Source of the DNA: Paenibacillus abyssi
GTDB lineage: Bacteria; Bacillota; Bacilli; Paenibacillales; Paenibacillaceae
NCBI RefSeq assembly: GCF_014640295.1
Contig: NZ_BMGR01000001.1
Location: 1-64,000, forward strand
Reading direction: 5' to 3'
DNA length: 64,000 bases
Shown in pieces: positions 16,050-23,938 of the stretch. Below the pieces are notes generated by a model. That model was not told the origin of the DNA. It saw only the letters and a list, made by a program, of their open reading frames with translations, and did no database searches. A program made the position numbers and the translations under genes. Within the stretch, counting starts at the first letter, position 1; the number at the start of each line of letters is the position of its first letter.

Positions 16050-16607
16050 ATGATGAGAAAGCCGCTATTTTTATCAATACTACTTGTATGTCTGATCGCC
16101 GGCGTTGTTTTTTATCATTTTTGGCTCGCGCCCCGCATGAATTATAATGTGGAGAACAACGAGGCGGCAATCAGCCAAGCTATTTATGAATTAACCAGGA
16201 TCGATCAGAAAATTCACATTCAACAGATGAAGGACATGGCGAACAAGAAGGTTGTTCTGTTCTCGCTCGGGTCACAGACCGGCTTGGCGATGTTTGAGCG
16301 GGGGAGCAATGATAAATGGATGATCGAAACGGCTGGTCTTGGGAATACCTTCCATTTAACCGTCGCTGATACCTCTGATGGGCAATATATCGTATGTGCA
16401 GGCGATAATGCGGATCATATGAGCAGGATCGTTGCATATGTAGAAGAAGATTCATATGAGCTGGATATTGAGCCCGGTGAATATTTCATCGTGTCCAGTC
16501 CGCTTCAGGAGAAGACGGAATATGATATGCCAACGGGCGCTATCGGGTATAACGACAAGAACGAGGAAGTTTTCCGGACCGGCGGGCCGGCGGAAACGGC
16601 TCGCTAA
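16050..16607 (+). CDS. Membrane-anchored hypothetical protein
   Basis: A 185-residue protein with one N-terminal membrane helix (about residues 5-24) and an extracytoplasmic C-terminal domain of mixed beta structure, including the segments KKVVLFSLGSQTGLAMFERG and EPGEYFIVSSPL. It probably stays anchored, since no clear signal peptidase site or lipobox is visible. I do not recognise a family. CGGAGGA lies just upstream; ATG 16053 has better spacing than ATG 16050. It sits between a small hypothetical gene and a broken phosphoesterase gene. Confidence 0.7.
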   Translation: MMRKPLFLSILLVCLIAGVVFYHFWLAPRMNYNVENNEAAISQAIYELTRIDQKIHIQQMKDMANKKVVLFSLGSQTGLAMFERGSNDKWMIETAGLGNTFHLTVADTSDGQYIVCAGDNADHMSRIVAYVEEDSYELDIEPGEYFIVSSPLQEKTEYDMPTGAIGYNDKNEEVFRTGGPAETAR

Positions 16608-16631
16608 ATATACGGCTTATCGGAGAAGTAA

Positions 16632-16778
16632 ATGGAGAGAATCGCGATCATTTCCGATATTCATGGCAATATACCGGCCTTAGAAGCGGTGCTGAACAAT
16701 ATCGCTGCACGTCTGATTACCAGAATCTTTTGTCTTGGCGATCTGGTAGGCAAAGTCCCTCATTCCGGAAACGGCTGA
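16632..16778 (+). pseudogene. Truncated metallophosphoesterase (N-terminal fragment)
   Basis: A 48-codon frame starting ATG 16632 encodes [20 protein letters not shown] and then [12 protein letters not shown] before a TGA. These are the first two metal-binding motifs (D-x-H-G-N and G-D-L-V-G) of calcineurin-like phosphoesterases of the YfcE/diadenosine-phosphatase type, which are normally about 170-250 residues. The later motifs (GNH, GH, GHTH) are absent downstream, so this is a broken gene. The break comes at the LVGKVP segment, where intact homologues continue with GKGP. Confidence 0.75.
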
Positions 16779-17393
16779 TACTATCGTTAGCGGCAGCAGG
16801 AAATGTTATGTATTTTGACGTATAAAACCGGGTAAAATCTCGGAAAATGGGATGTAAACTTTTACAAATCATAGTATAATTAGAGTATAGTTATTAATTA
16901 ATGTTATTAATTATTACACGAAGCTCACAGATTGACAGAAGGTACAATAATCGCAGGGGGTGGTATTGGAAGCGACAATGATTAGCGCTTAACTGGCCTT
17001 TCCTTGAGAATTTGTATCTTTTTTGCGAAGGCGATAATTTTTATGTTATCTGGCCTTCAGTGCGCATATAATTGAAAAGAAGGTTCAAGGCCATCTTCCG
17101 GATGGTAATGTGTTAGATGGACGGGCTTTACCGCTATATGATCGCCGAAGGTTGTTCCTCTTGACCGGCGTTTACCTCTCCACCCCTTGCATGGTTTCAG
17201 ATTCAAGCGCAATTACCGCCTCATTACCTTTTTTTCTGCTATTTGGTTTATAGTAAAACGTTGTTTTCCCCTTCCCAATTAAAATCATTTACGTATGATC
17301 CCTGCTGGACAACATGAATTTAATCTTCAGAGTAAAGGCCTGCTCAGCAGCGGTTGTTTTTTGGTTACCTACATCATTAAGGGAGTGGTGTCC
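16779..17393. other. Long intergenic region before glgC without a recognised gene
   Basis: About 615 bp separate the broken phosphoesterase from glgC. I see a possible sigma-A promoter (TGTAAA at 16853, 16-base spacer, TATAAT at 16875) and an open frame without a good start between about 17040 and 17252 on the plus strand. There is no recognisable RNA family. The region may be a decayed gene or a long 5' leader of the glycogen operon. Confidence 0.5.
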
Positions 17394-18554
17394 ATGGTTC
17401 GAAAAGAAATGATGGCTATGCTGCTTGCCGGAGGCGAAGGAAAGCGGCTCGGCGTTCTGACAAAAGATTTGGCTAAACCGGCCGTTCATTTTGGCGGTAA
17501 ATATCGGATCATTGATTTCACGCTCAGTAACTGTACGCATTCAGGCATCGATACAGTCGGCGTATTAACGCAATATCAACCGCTCGTATTAAATCAATAT
17601 TTAGGGATCGGCAGCCCATGGGGGCTGGATCGCCGGTACGGAGGAATGTCCGTGCTTCCTCCCTATGTCAAATCCAAAGGCGGCACATGGTACAAGGGTA
17701 CGGCCAACGCGATTTATCAGAACATGGGTTTTATTGACCGTTACGATCCGGAATATGTGCTTATCATTTCAGGCGATCACATTTATAAAATGAACTATGA
17801 CCTCATGCTGCAGCATCATAAGAAGAAGGGCGCAGACGTAACGATTGCCGTCTTCGAAGTGCCTTGGAAGGAAGCAAGCCGCTTCGGCATTATGAGCGTA
17901 GACGATAACGGCGGGATTACCGAATTTCGGGAAAAGCCGAAGGTCCCGGACAGCAATCTGGCGTCGATGGGCGTATATATCTTTTCCTGGCCGGTCCTGC
18001 AGCAGTATTTGCTGAGGGACGAGGCCAACAAGCAGTCCAGCAATGACTTTGGCAAAGATATTATTCCCGCGATGCTGACAGACGGCGTGAAATTAAATGC
18101 CTACCCGTTCCAAGGCTACTGGAAAGACGTCGGCACGATCGAGAGCTTATGGGAAGCGAATATGGACCTGCTGTCGGAGATGCCGCAGCTCGATTTGTAC
18201 GATAAAGATTGGCGGATTTATTCGGTAAACCCCAACCGCCCTGCGCAGTACATTTCACCTCAGGCTGAAGTTACAGAGTCGCTCATTACGGAAGGCTGTT
18301 TTATCGAAGGCAAGGTGCATCGGTCTGTGTTGTTCTACGGAGTTGAAGCGGGAGAAGGCACGTTCATTCATGAATCGGTTATTATGCCTGGCGTTAAAAT
18401 TGGCAAGGGAGCCCGAATATACCGGGCAATTGTAGGTGAAGGGGCAGTCATTGAAGAAGGCATGACGGTGGGCAGTTTGGATGGAAAAGACATCACCGTG
18501 GTGGCAAGTGATGAATATATCGGTATGAACCAAGCCCTTCAGGAGGTGGAGTGA
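17394..18554 (+). CDS. glgC: Glucose-1-phosphate adenylyltransferase, catalytic subunit GlgC
   Basis: Makes ADP-glucose from glucose-1-phosphate and ATP, the committed step of glycogen synthesis. The 386-residue product has the nucleotidyltransferase signature [29 protein letters not shown]-type block (about 10-38), the GDHIYKMNY metal-binding Asp region (about 129), EKPK in the sugar-binding loop (about 183), and a left-handed beta-helix C-terminus with hexapeptide repeats. The ATG at 17394 was chosen on AAGGGAGTGG upstream and homologue starts; an in-frame extension to 17295 has no ribosome site. It is followed after one base by glgD, with which it probably forms a heterotetramer. Confidence 0.95.
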   Translation: MVRKEMMAMLLAGGEGKRLGVLTKDLAKPAVHFGGKYRIIDFTLSNCTHSGIDTVGVLTQYQPLVLNQYLGIGSPWGLDRRYGGMSVLPPYVKSKGGTWYKGTANAIYQNMGFIDRYDPEYVLIISGDHIYKMNYDLMLQHHKKKGADVTIAVFEVPWKEASRFGIMSVDDNGGITEFREKPKVPDSNLASMGVYIFSWPVLQQYLLRDEANKQSSNDFGKDIIPAMLTDGVKLNAYPFQGYWKDVGTIESLWEANMDLLSEMPQLDLYDKDWRIYSVNPNRPAQYISPQAEVTESLITEGCFIEGKVHRSVLFYGVEAGEGTFIHESVIMPGVKIGKGARIYRAIVGEGAVIEEGMTVGSLDGKDITVVASDEYIGMNQALQEVE

Positions 18555-18555
18555 C

Positions 18556-19668
18556 GTGAACAAGCAGCTAATGGGCGTCATCAATTTGATTCATGAGCCG
18601 GATGAGCTTGAAGCGCTCACTGCTGGACGGTGTTTGGCTACCGTTCCCTTTGGCGCAAGATACCGGCTGATCGATTTTACACTCTCAAGCATGGTGAATT
18701 CGGGGATTTCCAAGGTTGCTGTATTTGCGCATACCAAATACCGTTCGTTGATGGACCATGTAGGTTCCGGGCGCCACTGGGATCTTCATAATAGGCAAAG
18801 CGGGCTGTTTATCCTGCCTCCGATTGCAGATGATATGAGCGATTTGCGTAAAGGCGATTTGTATCATTTCTTTCAGCATAGGGATTATTTTATGCGAAGC
18901 CAAGCGGATTACGTCGTCATCGCCCGCAGCCACATGATCTGCAACATTGATCTGTCCGCCGTGCTGGAGGATCATTTAGCGCGGGGAGCGGACATTACTG
19001 TTGTATGCAAGAAGCAGGATGACCATTTGAGCGGTAAGGCCAGGAAGGTCAAGCTTGACCCTGACGGGCGCGTCATTGCCATGCAGGATCATTACGGGCG
19101 GCTTCAAAGCGATCTCGTATCAATGGAAATGTATGTCATGAAGAAGGATTTGCTGCTTGATCTGGTGGAAACGTCGCTGGCACAAGGCCAGGATCACCTG
19201 GTGCGGCATGCGATTATGTCCCGTCTGGACCAGTTGCAGGTGAATGGTTATTTATATAACGGATACCTCGGCATTATTAATACGATTACAAGTTATTACC
19301 GGAACAGCATGCAGCTGCTGAAGCCGGAAATATGGCGCGAGCTGTTCTTCGAGCCAGGTCCCATCTATACGAAGGTCAAGGATGAACCGCCGGCATGTTA
19401 TCTGGAAGGCGGCAAAACCAGCAATTCCCTTATTGCGAACGGCTGCGTTATTGAGGGGACGGTTATCAACAGCATCTTGTTCCGCGGAGTCAAGGTAAAC
19501 AAGGGCGCTGTCGTCCGGAACAGCATCGTGATGCAAAATGGTGAGATCGGCATAGGCAGCTCGATCGACCATGTGATCTTGGATAAGGAAGTCCAGATAG
19601 AAGCCGGGCGGGATATTCGCGGCGTGACAGATTCTCCGTTCATCGCCGTAAAACGCAAAGTCATATAA
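18556..19668 (+). CDS. glgD: Glucose-1-phosphate adenylyltransferase-like subunit GlgD
   Basis: A 370-residue homologue of GlgC. The N-terminal GGEGKR catalytic loop is replaced by LTAGRCLATVPFGARYRLIDF, and the GDHI metal site by ARSHMICNID. This is the pattern of the GlgD subunit of Bacillales, which stimulates or stabilises GlgC. The C-terminal beta-helix domain is intact. The GTG start lies one base after the glgC stop, with AGGAGGTG inside the glgC end, so the two are translationally coupled and probably made in equal amounts. Confidence 0.94.
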   Translation: MNKQLMGVINLIHEPDELEALTAGRCLATVPFGARYRLIDFTLSSMVNSGISKVAVFAHTKYRSLMDHVGSGRHWDLHNRQSGLFILPPIADDMSDLRKGDLYHFFQHRDYFMRSQADYVVIARSHMICNIDLSAVLEDHLARGADITVVCKKQDDHLSGKARKVKLDPDGRVIAMQDHYGRLQSDLVSMEMYVMKKDLLLDLVETSLAQGQDHLVRHAIMSRLDQLQVNGYLYNGYLGIINTITSYYRNSMQLLKPEIWRELFFEPGPIYTKVKDEPPACYLEGGKTSNSLIANGCVIEGTVINSILFRGVKVNKGAVVRNSIVMQNGEIGIGSSIDHVILDKEVQIEAGRDIRGVTDSPFIAVKRKVI

Positions 19669-19710
19669 TCGTACTGGCTGGATATTGGAGTAAGGAGCTG
19701 GGAGGAAGTT

Positions 19711-21156
19711 ATGAACATACTGTTTGCTGCTTCAGAGGCCGTACCGGTAGCCAAAACGGGCGGACTGGCGGATGTCGCCGGTTCGCTCCCCAAGGCCTTA
19801 GGCCCGCTTGGAGCAGATGTTCGCGTCATCATGCCTTTCTATGGTGAAATCACATCCTGCCAAAAAGAACAATTCCGGCTCATAGGATCGTTCAACATCC
19901 GGTTGGGTTGGCGGGAGCAGTACTGCGGACTGCTTGAGGCGGTCATCGATGGCATTCATTATTATGTAATCGACAATGAGTTTTATTTCAAACGCGGTTA
20001 TTTGTATGGTTATGAGGATGAAGCGGAGCGATTTGTTTTTTTCTGTGTGGCGGTCATGGAGTCGCTATCCTATCTGAATTTTAAACCGGATATTATACAC
20101 TGTCACGATTGGCAGACCGGACTGATCCCGTTTCTGCTTCGAACGCGTTATCGCGATGACCCTGCCTGGGAGGGTGTCCGTTCGTTATTCACGATTCATA
20201 ATTTGAAATACCAGGGCGTATTTTCCCAAGATGTGCTGCGTGATTTGTTAGGAATCGGACCGGAATTCTTTACGCCGGAGGGGCTTGAGTTTTTCGGCGG
20301 AGGCAGCTGCATGAAAGCGGCATTGTTATATGCGGACAAGCTGACCACCGTTAGCAATACATATGCGCAAGAGATTCAAGGGAGGGCGTACGGGGAGAAG
20401 CTGGATGGCGTGCTGCGAAAACGGGCAACTGATCTGTCGGGCATCATTAATGGCATTGACGCGATATCCTTCGATCCGATGCAGGACCCCGAAATCGCCT
20501 TTCCCTATCGGGATTCGCTGGCTAAGAAGAGGTTGAACAAGCTGGCGCTGCAGCGGGAGCTTGGGCTGCCTGAGTCAGAGGAGACGCCTGTGCTTGGATT
20601 GGTATCTCGCCTGGTGGAACAGAAAGGGCTCGATCTGCTTGAGGCAATCATGGAACCGCTGCTCTCGGATCGTCTGCAGCTTGTTGTGCTGGGAACCGGC
20701 GAAACCCGGTATGAAGACATGCTCCGCGCCGCGATGGAGAAACATCCGTTAAACATTGCGGCGCACTTCGGATTTGACGATGGCTTGGCCAGGCGCATTT
20801 ATGCTGGATCGGACATGTATCTTATGCCGTCGCAATTCGAGCCTTGCGGATTAAGCCAGCTCATTGCATTGCAGTACCGCTCGGTTCCGATTGTTCGTGA
20901 AACGGGCGGTTTGAAAGATACTGTACGCCCATTCAATGAAGTTACAGGGGAAGGAAACGGCTTTTGCTTTTCACGTTACGATGCGGGTGATCTTCTTGAT
21001 ACGATTCGCAGGGCTGTTACGTTATATGAGAATCAGGAGCTGTGGAATCAAATCACCGGTAATGCAGCTAAAGAAGATTACAGCTGGAATCGATCCGCAA
21101 GGTCTTATATGAGACTGTATCGAGAGCTTGCATCTCAAAGAAGGGAGAGGGGATAA
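19711..21156 (+). CDS. glgA: Glycogen synthase (ADP-glucose, GT5)
   Basis: Transfers glucose from ADP-glucose to the growing alpha-1,4-glucan. The 481-residue product has the N-terminal ADP-glucose motif KTGGLADV (K15-V22) and the catalytic-domain blocks HCHDWQTGLIPFLL (about 131-144), FTIHNLKYQG and, near the C-terminus, MPSQFEPCGLSQLIALQYRSVPIVRETGGL with the E-x7-E region of GT-B enzymes. Length fits the family. It lies 42 bp after glgD and its stop codon overlaps the start of the GH15 gene. Confidence 0.96.
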   Translation: MNILFAASEAVPVAKTGGLADVAGSLPKALGPLGADVRVIMPFYGEITSCQKEQFRLIGSFNIRLGWREQYCGLLEAVIDGIHYYVIDNEFYFKRGYLYGYEDEAERFVFFCVAVMESLSYLNFKPDIIHCHDWQTGLIPFLLRTRYRDDPAWEGVRSLFTIHNLKYQGVFSQDVLRDLLGIGPEFFTPEGLEFFGGGSCMKAALLYADKLTTVSNTYAQEIQGRAYGEKLDGVLRKRATDLSGIINGIDAISFDPMQDPEIAFPYRDSLAKKRLNKLALQRELGLPESEETPVLGLVSRLVEQKGLDLLEAIMEPLLSDRLQLVVLGTGETRYEDMLRAAMEKHPLNIAAHFGFDDGLARRIYAGSDMYLMPSQFEPCGLSQLIALQYRSVPIVRETGGLKDTVRPFNEVTGEGNGFCFSRYDAGDLLDTIRRAVTLYENQELWNQITGNAAKEDYSWNRSARSYMRLYRELASQRRERG

Positions 21157-23117
21157 TGGCCCGTCATCTTGTTGTCGGAAACGGTAAATTGCTAGTGAAT
21201 CTTGACAATCACTGTTACATAAGAGATATTTATTTTCCTTATGTCGGACAATTGAATCATGTTGGAGGCCAACGCTGCCGCTTTGGGGTGTGGGTGGATG
21301 GAACCTTTTCTTGGCTCGACGAGCCGGATTGGGAATTTGAACTGGGCTATATTGATGATTCGCTCGTAACCAATATTACTGCCAAAAATGATCGGCTTGG
21401 CTTGGAGCTTTATATGAATGATGGCATTCATCAGCGTGAATGCATTTATATCAAACGTGTCGTGGTGCGCAACCGCGCTTCGGCTGAGCGGGAAGTGAGA
21501 CTGTTCTTCCACCAGGATCTAATCATTGACGGGACTGAAGTCGGGGATACGGCAGCCTTTTACCCTGAGAACCAGACGCTTTTTCATTATAAACGGTCTT
21601 CTTACTTTATGTTTAACGGTTTTTCCGATGAAGGCGGAATCCGCCAGTATTCCACAGGCATTAAGCGGTTCGGATCCGCGGAAGGTACTTGGCGGGATGC
21701 GGAGGATGGTGTGCTGATGGGGAACTCGATCTCTCAAGGCTCTGTCGACAGTACGATCAGCTTTCATGCGAAGGTGACGCCTGACAATGAAAAGACGTTT
21801 TTCTATTGGATGTCCATCGGCAAAAATTTGGAGGAAGTCAAGAGGCTCAATCAATATGTGCAGGACAGCCAACCCGAAAAGCTGCTCAGCCGAATTGTGA
21901 TTTATTGGAAACATTGGCTCAAACGCGCCGAAGTGGATCAAGGCGATTTATCCGATCGTGTGATTGACATGTATAAAAAGAGCCTTCTTATTGTGAGAAC
22001 ACAAATCGATGAAGGCGGTGCCATTCTCGCAGCAAATGATACCGATATTCTGCAATACAATCGGGATCATTACAGTTATATGTGGCCGCGCGACGGTGCA
22101 TTGATTGCTGATGCGATGTCTTTGGCAGGTTATCAAAGCGTGATCGCGCCATTTTTTCAGTTCTGTGCGGATACACTCTCGCCGGAAGGTTATTTGTACC
22201 ACAAGTATAACCCGGATGGAACGGTGGGTTCGAGCTGGCATCCGTACATTGTCCAAGGAAGCGAACGGATTCCGCTGCAAGAGGATGAAACGGCACTTGT
22301 GCTGCATGCTTTATGGAAAGATTATACCCGCCATCAGGTCATTGAGCTGCCGCAGTCGCTGTACAGCAATTTGATCCGTAAAGCAGCACACTTTTTGAGC
22401 CAATATATCGAGCCGTCTCTCCAACTGCCAAAACCAAGTTATGATCTATGGGAGGAGCGTTACGGTATCTGGTCGTATACTGCCGCTTCCGTGTATGGCG
22501 GATTAATGGCGGCAGCCTACTTCACTGACTTGTTCGGGGACTATGAACGGAGCGATCACTACCGCAATACCGCCCAGAGCATTAAAGCTGCGATGATCAC
22601 TCACCTGTGGGATGAAGAAGCGGGGAGGTTCGCGCGTGGACTGGTCCTGAAGGATAATGTGTGGGTGAAGGATATGACGCTTGAGAGCAGCCTGTTCGGA
22701 ATCTGGGAATTCGGCGTCCTTCCTGTTGAGGATGACCGGGTCATTCGGACGATGAACGCCATCAAACAGGGTTTAACGATACGCACCGAAGTGGGCGGCA
22801 TTGCCCGTTATACAAATGACTATTACTTTCAGCAATCTGGGGAGATCGACAAAGTGCCTGGTAATCCATGGATTATCTGTACACTTTGGGCGGCCAACTT
22901 TGAGATTGACTCAGCGAAGCGGCTTGAGGATCTCGAGGAGCCCAAGCGGACGCTGGAATGGGTTGTAAAAAATGCGCTGCAAAGCGGTGTGTTGGCGGAA
23001 CAGCTTAATCCTCATGATGGCTCACCGCTCTCTGTAGCTCCATTGACATGGTCCCATGCAACCTATGTGCAGAGCGTATGTAAATATGCGAAAAAATACG
23101 CCGAGCTGTTGAAGTAA
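21156..23117 (+). CDS. Cytoplasmic GH15 glucoamylase-like enzyme in the glycogen operon
   Basis: A 653-residue glycoside hydrolase 15 protein. An N-terminal beta-sandwich domain (about 1-270) precedes an (alpha/alpha)6 barrel (about 280-650). It has YMWPRDGAL (about 308), a DLWEERYG motif holding the likely general-acid Glu (433 or 434), and SGVLAEQLNP near the C-terminus with the likely base Glu. No signal peptide is visible, so it should be cytosolic and could release glucose from glycogen or maltodextrin. Related subfamilies act on dextran, trehalose or isomaltose, so specificity is inferred. Its ATG overlaps the glgA TAA by one base. Confidence 0.88.
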   Translation: MARHLVVGNGKLLVNLDNHCYIRDIYFPYVGQLNHVGGQRCRFGVWVDGTFSWLDEPDWEFELGYIDDSLVTNITAKNDRLGLELYMNDGIHQRECIYIKRVVVRNRASAEREVRLFFHQDLIIDGTEVGDTAAFYPENQTLFHYKRSSYFMFNGFSDEGGIRQYSTGIKRFGSAEGTWRDAEDGVLMGNSISQGSVDSTISFHAKVTPDNEKTFFYWMSIGKNLEEVKRLNQYVQDSQPEKLLSRIVIYWKHWLKRAEVDQGDLSDRVIDMYKKSLLIVRTQIDEGGAILAANDTDILQYNRDHYSYMWPRDGALIADAMSLAGYQSVIAPFFQFCADTLSPEGYLYHKYNPDGTVGSSWHPYIVQGSERIPLQEDETALVLHALWKDYTRHQVIELPQSLYSNLIRKAAHFLSQYIEPSLQLPKPSYDLWEERYGIWSYTAASVYGGLMAAAYFTDLFGDYERSDHYRNTAQSIKAAMITHLWDEEAGRFARGLVLKDNVWVKDMTLESSLFGIWEFGVLPVEDDRVIRTMNAIKQGLTIRTEVGGIARYTNDYYFQQSGEIDKVPGNPWIICTLWAANFEIDSAKRLEDLEEPKRTLEWVVKNALQSGVLAEQLNPHDGSPLSVAPLTWSHATYVQSVCKYAKKYAELLK

Positions 23118-23124
23118 TGTTAAC

Positions 23125-23169
23125 AGGCTGTCCCTGGTCTTACGGCTGGCGGGGCGGCCCTTATTTTTT
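23125..23169 (+). terminator. Terminator of the glg operon
   Basis: GGCTGTCCC and GGGGCGGCC pair (two G-U pairs) and are followed by CTTATTTTTT. Confidence 0.82.
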
Positions 23170-23260
23170 GTTGTCACATATTTGCCAAGGTGCCAGCTGG
23201 TAACTGTTATTGTTATCCCTTATAATGCAAGTAACTACTTTATCTAGAGGAGTGTATATC

Positions 23261-23461
23261 GTGTCGTTAGTGGATTTAAGCGGTGTCTCCGGAGCTTTCT
23301 TCATTATGGCCGTTGTGTTTATTTTGTTGGTTTTCGGTCTGATGAGCTTAGGTGTTGTTCGCATGTTCCAGCTTCGGTATCGTGCAGGCTGGCTATCATT
23401 TGCCGGAGCGATCATAAGCGGCGTAGTGTTCGGAATCATTCTGGACCGTTGGTATATGTGA
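23261..23461 (+). CDS. Small two-helix membrane protein
   Basis: A 66-residue protein with two hydrophobic helices (about 11-32 and 43-60) separated by a short basic loop around RMFQLRYRAG. No family is recognised. The GTG at 23261 follows AGAGGAG; in-frame codons back to 23210 have no ribosome site. A hairpin lies immediately downstream. Confidence 0.6.
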   Translation: MSLVDLSGVSGAFFIMAVVFILLVFGLMSLGVVRMFQLRYRAGWLSFAGAIISGVVFGIILDRWYM

Positions 23462-23470
23462 GCAGACAAT

Positions 23471-23504
23471 AACGGTGTCATCCAGTGAATGGATGATACC
23501 GTTT
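23471..23504 (+). terminator. Hairpin after the small membrane protein
   Basis: AACGGTGTCATCCA and TGGATGATACCGTT form a near-perfect stem around GTGAA, followed by only a short T stretch (TTCTAGTTT). Confidence 0.6.
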
Positions 23505-23575
23505 CTAGTTTGTAGAGCGATGCCAAGAAGTCCGCGGATCGCCAATCCGGTAATATTTTTGGGGAGGAAACAAAA

Positions 23576-23794
23576 GTGGGGCAGATCTGGTTTATTGTTA
23601 ATCTATTCTTCGTCATTTCATTTATTGTTCTTTTGTTCAACCATCGGGCGGTGCTTGATGCAAAACTGAATGGAGCAGACTCATCGAGGCTGATAAAGCT
23701 GAAAAAACGGCGTAACACGCTGATCATTTTGACGGTAGCTTTATTCATAGCAATGGCGGGCAGCTTTATGGTCCACATGAGAATCAATGGATAA
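23576..23794 (+). CDS. Small two-helix membrane protein
   Basis: A 72-residue protein with two membrane helices (about 4-21 and 47-66) joined by a charged cytoplasmic loop (RLIKLKKRRN). No family is recognised. The GTG start follows GGGGAGG at 8 bases. It resembles the preceding small gene in size and topology but not in sequence. Confidence 0.6.
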   Translation: MGQIWFIVNLFFVISFIVLLFNHRAVLDAKLNGADSSRLIKLKKRRNTLIILTVALFIAMAGSFMVHMRING

Positions 23795-23938
23795 AGGCTG
23801 CTAAAAAGTTATTTATTATGTGACGATTTCATGACGGTTTCCAAATTTCTCGCAACTTTTCCAACAAACGCATCGTCATATCATCTGTGGCGTCGGTGTG
23901 GATGTGAGAAAGATATGCGGTAAAAAAGGAGACAGGAT

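Noticed and set aside
16840-17300. 6S RNA or other structured RNA before glgC
   Set aside because: No long bulged-helix arrangement or terminator could be made convincingly by eye. A covariance search would decide.
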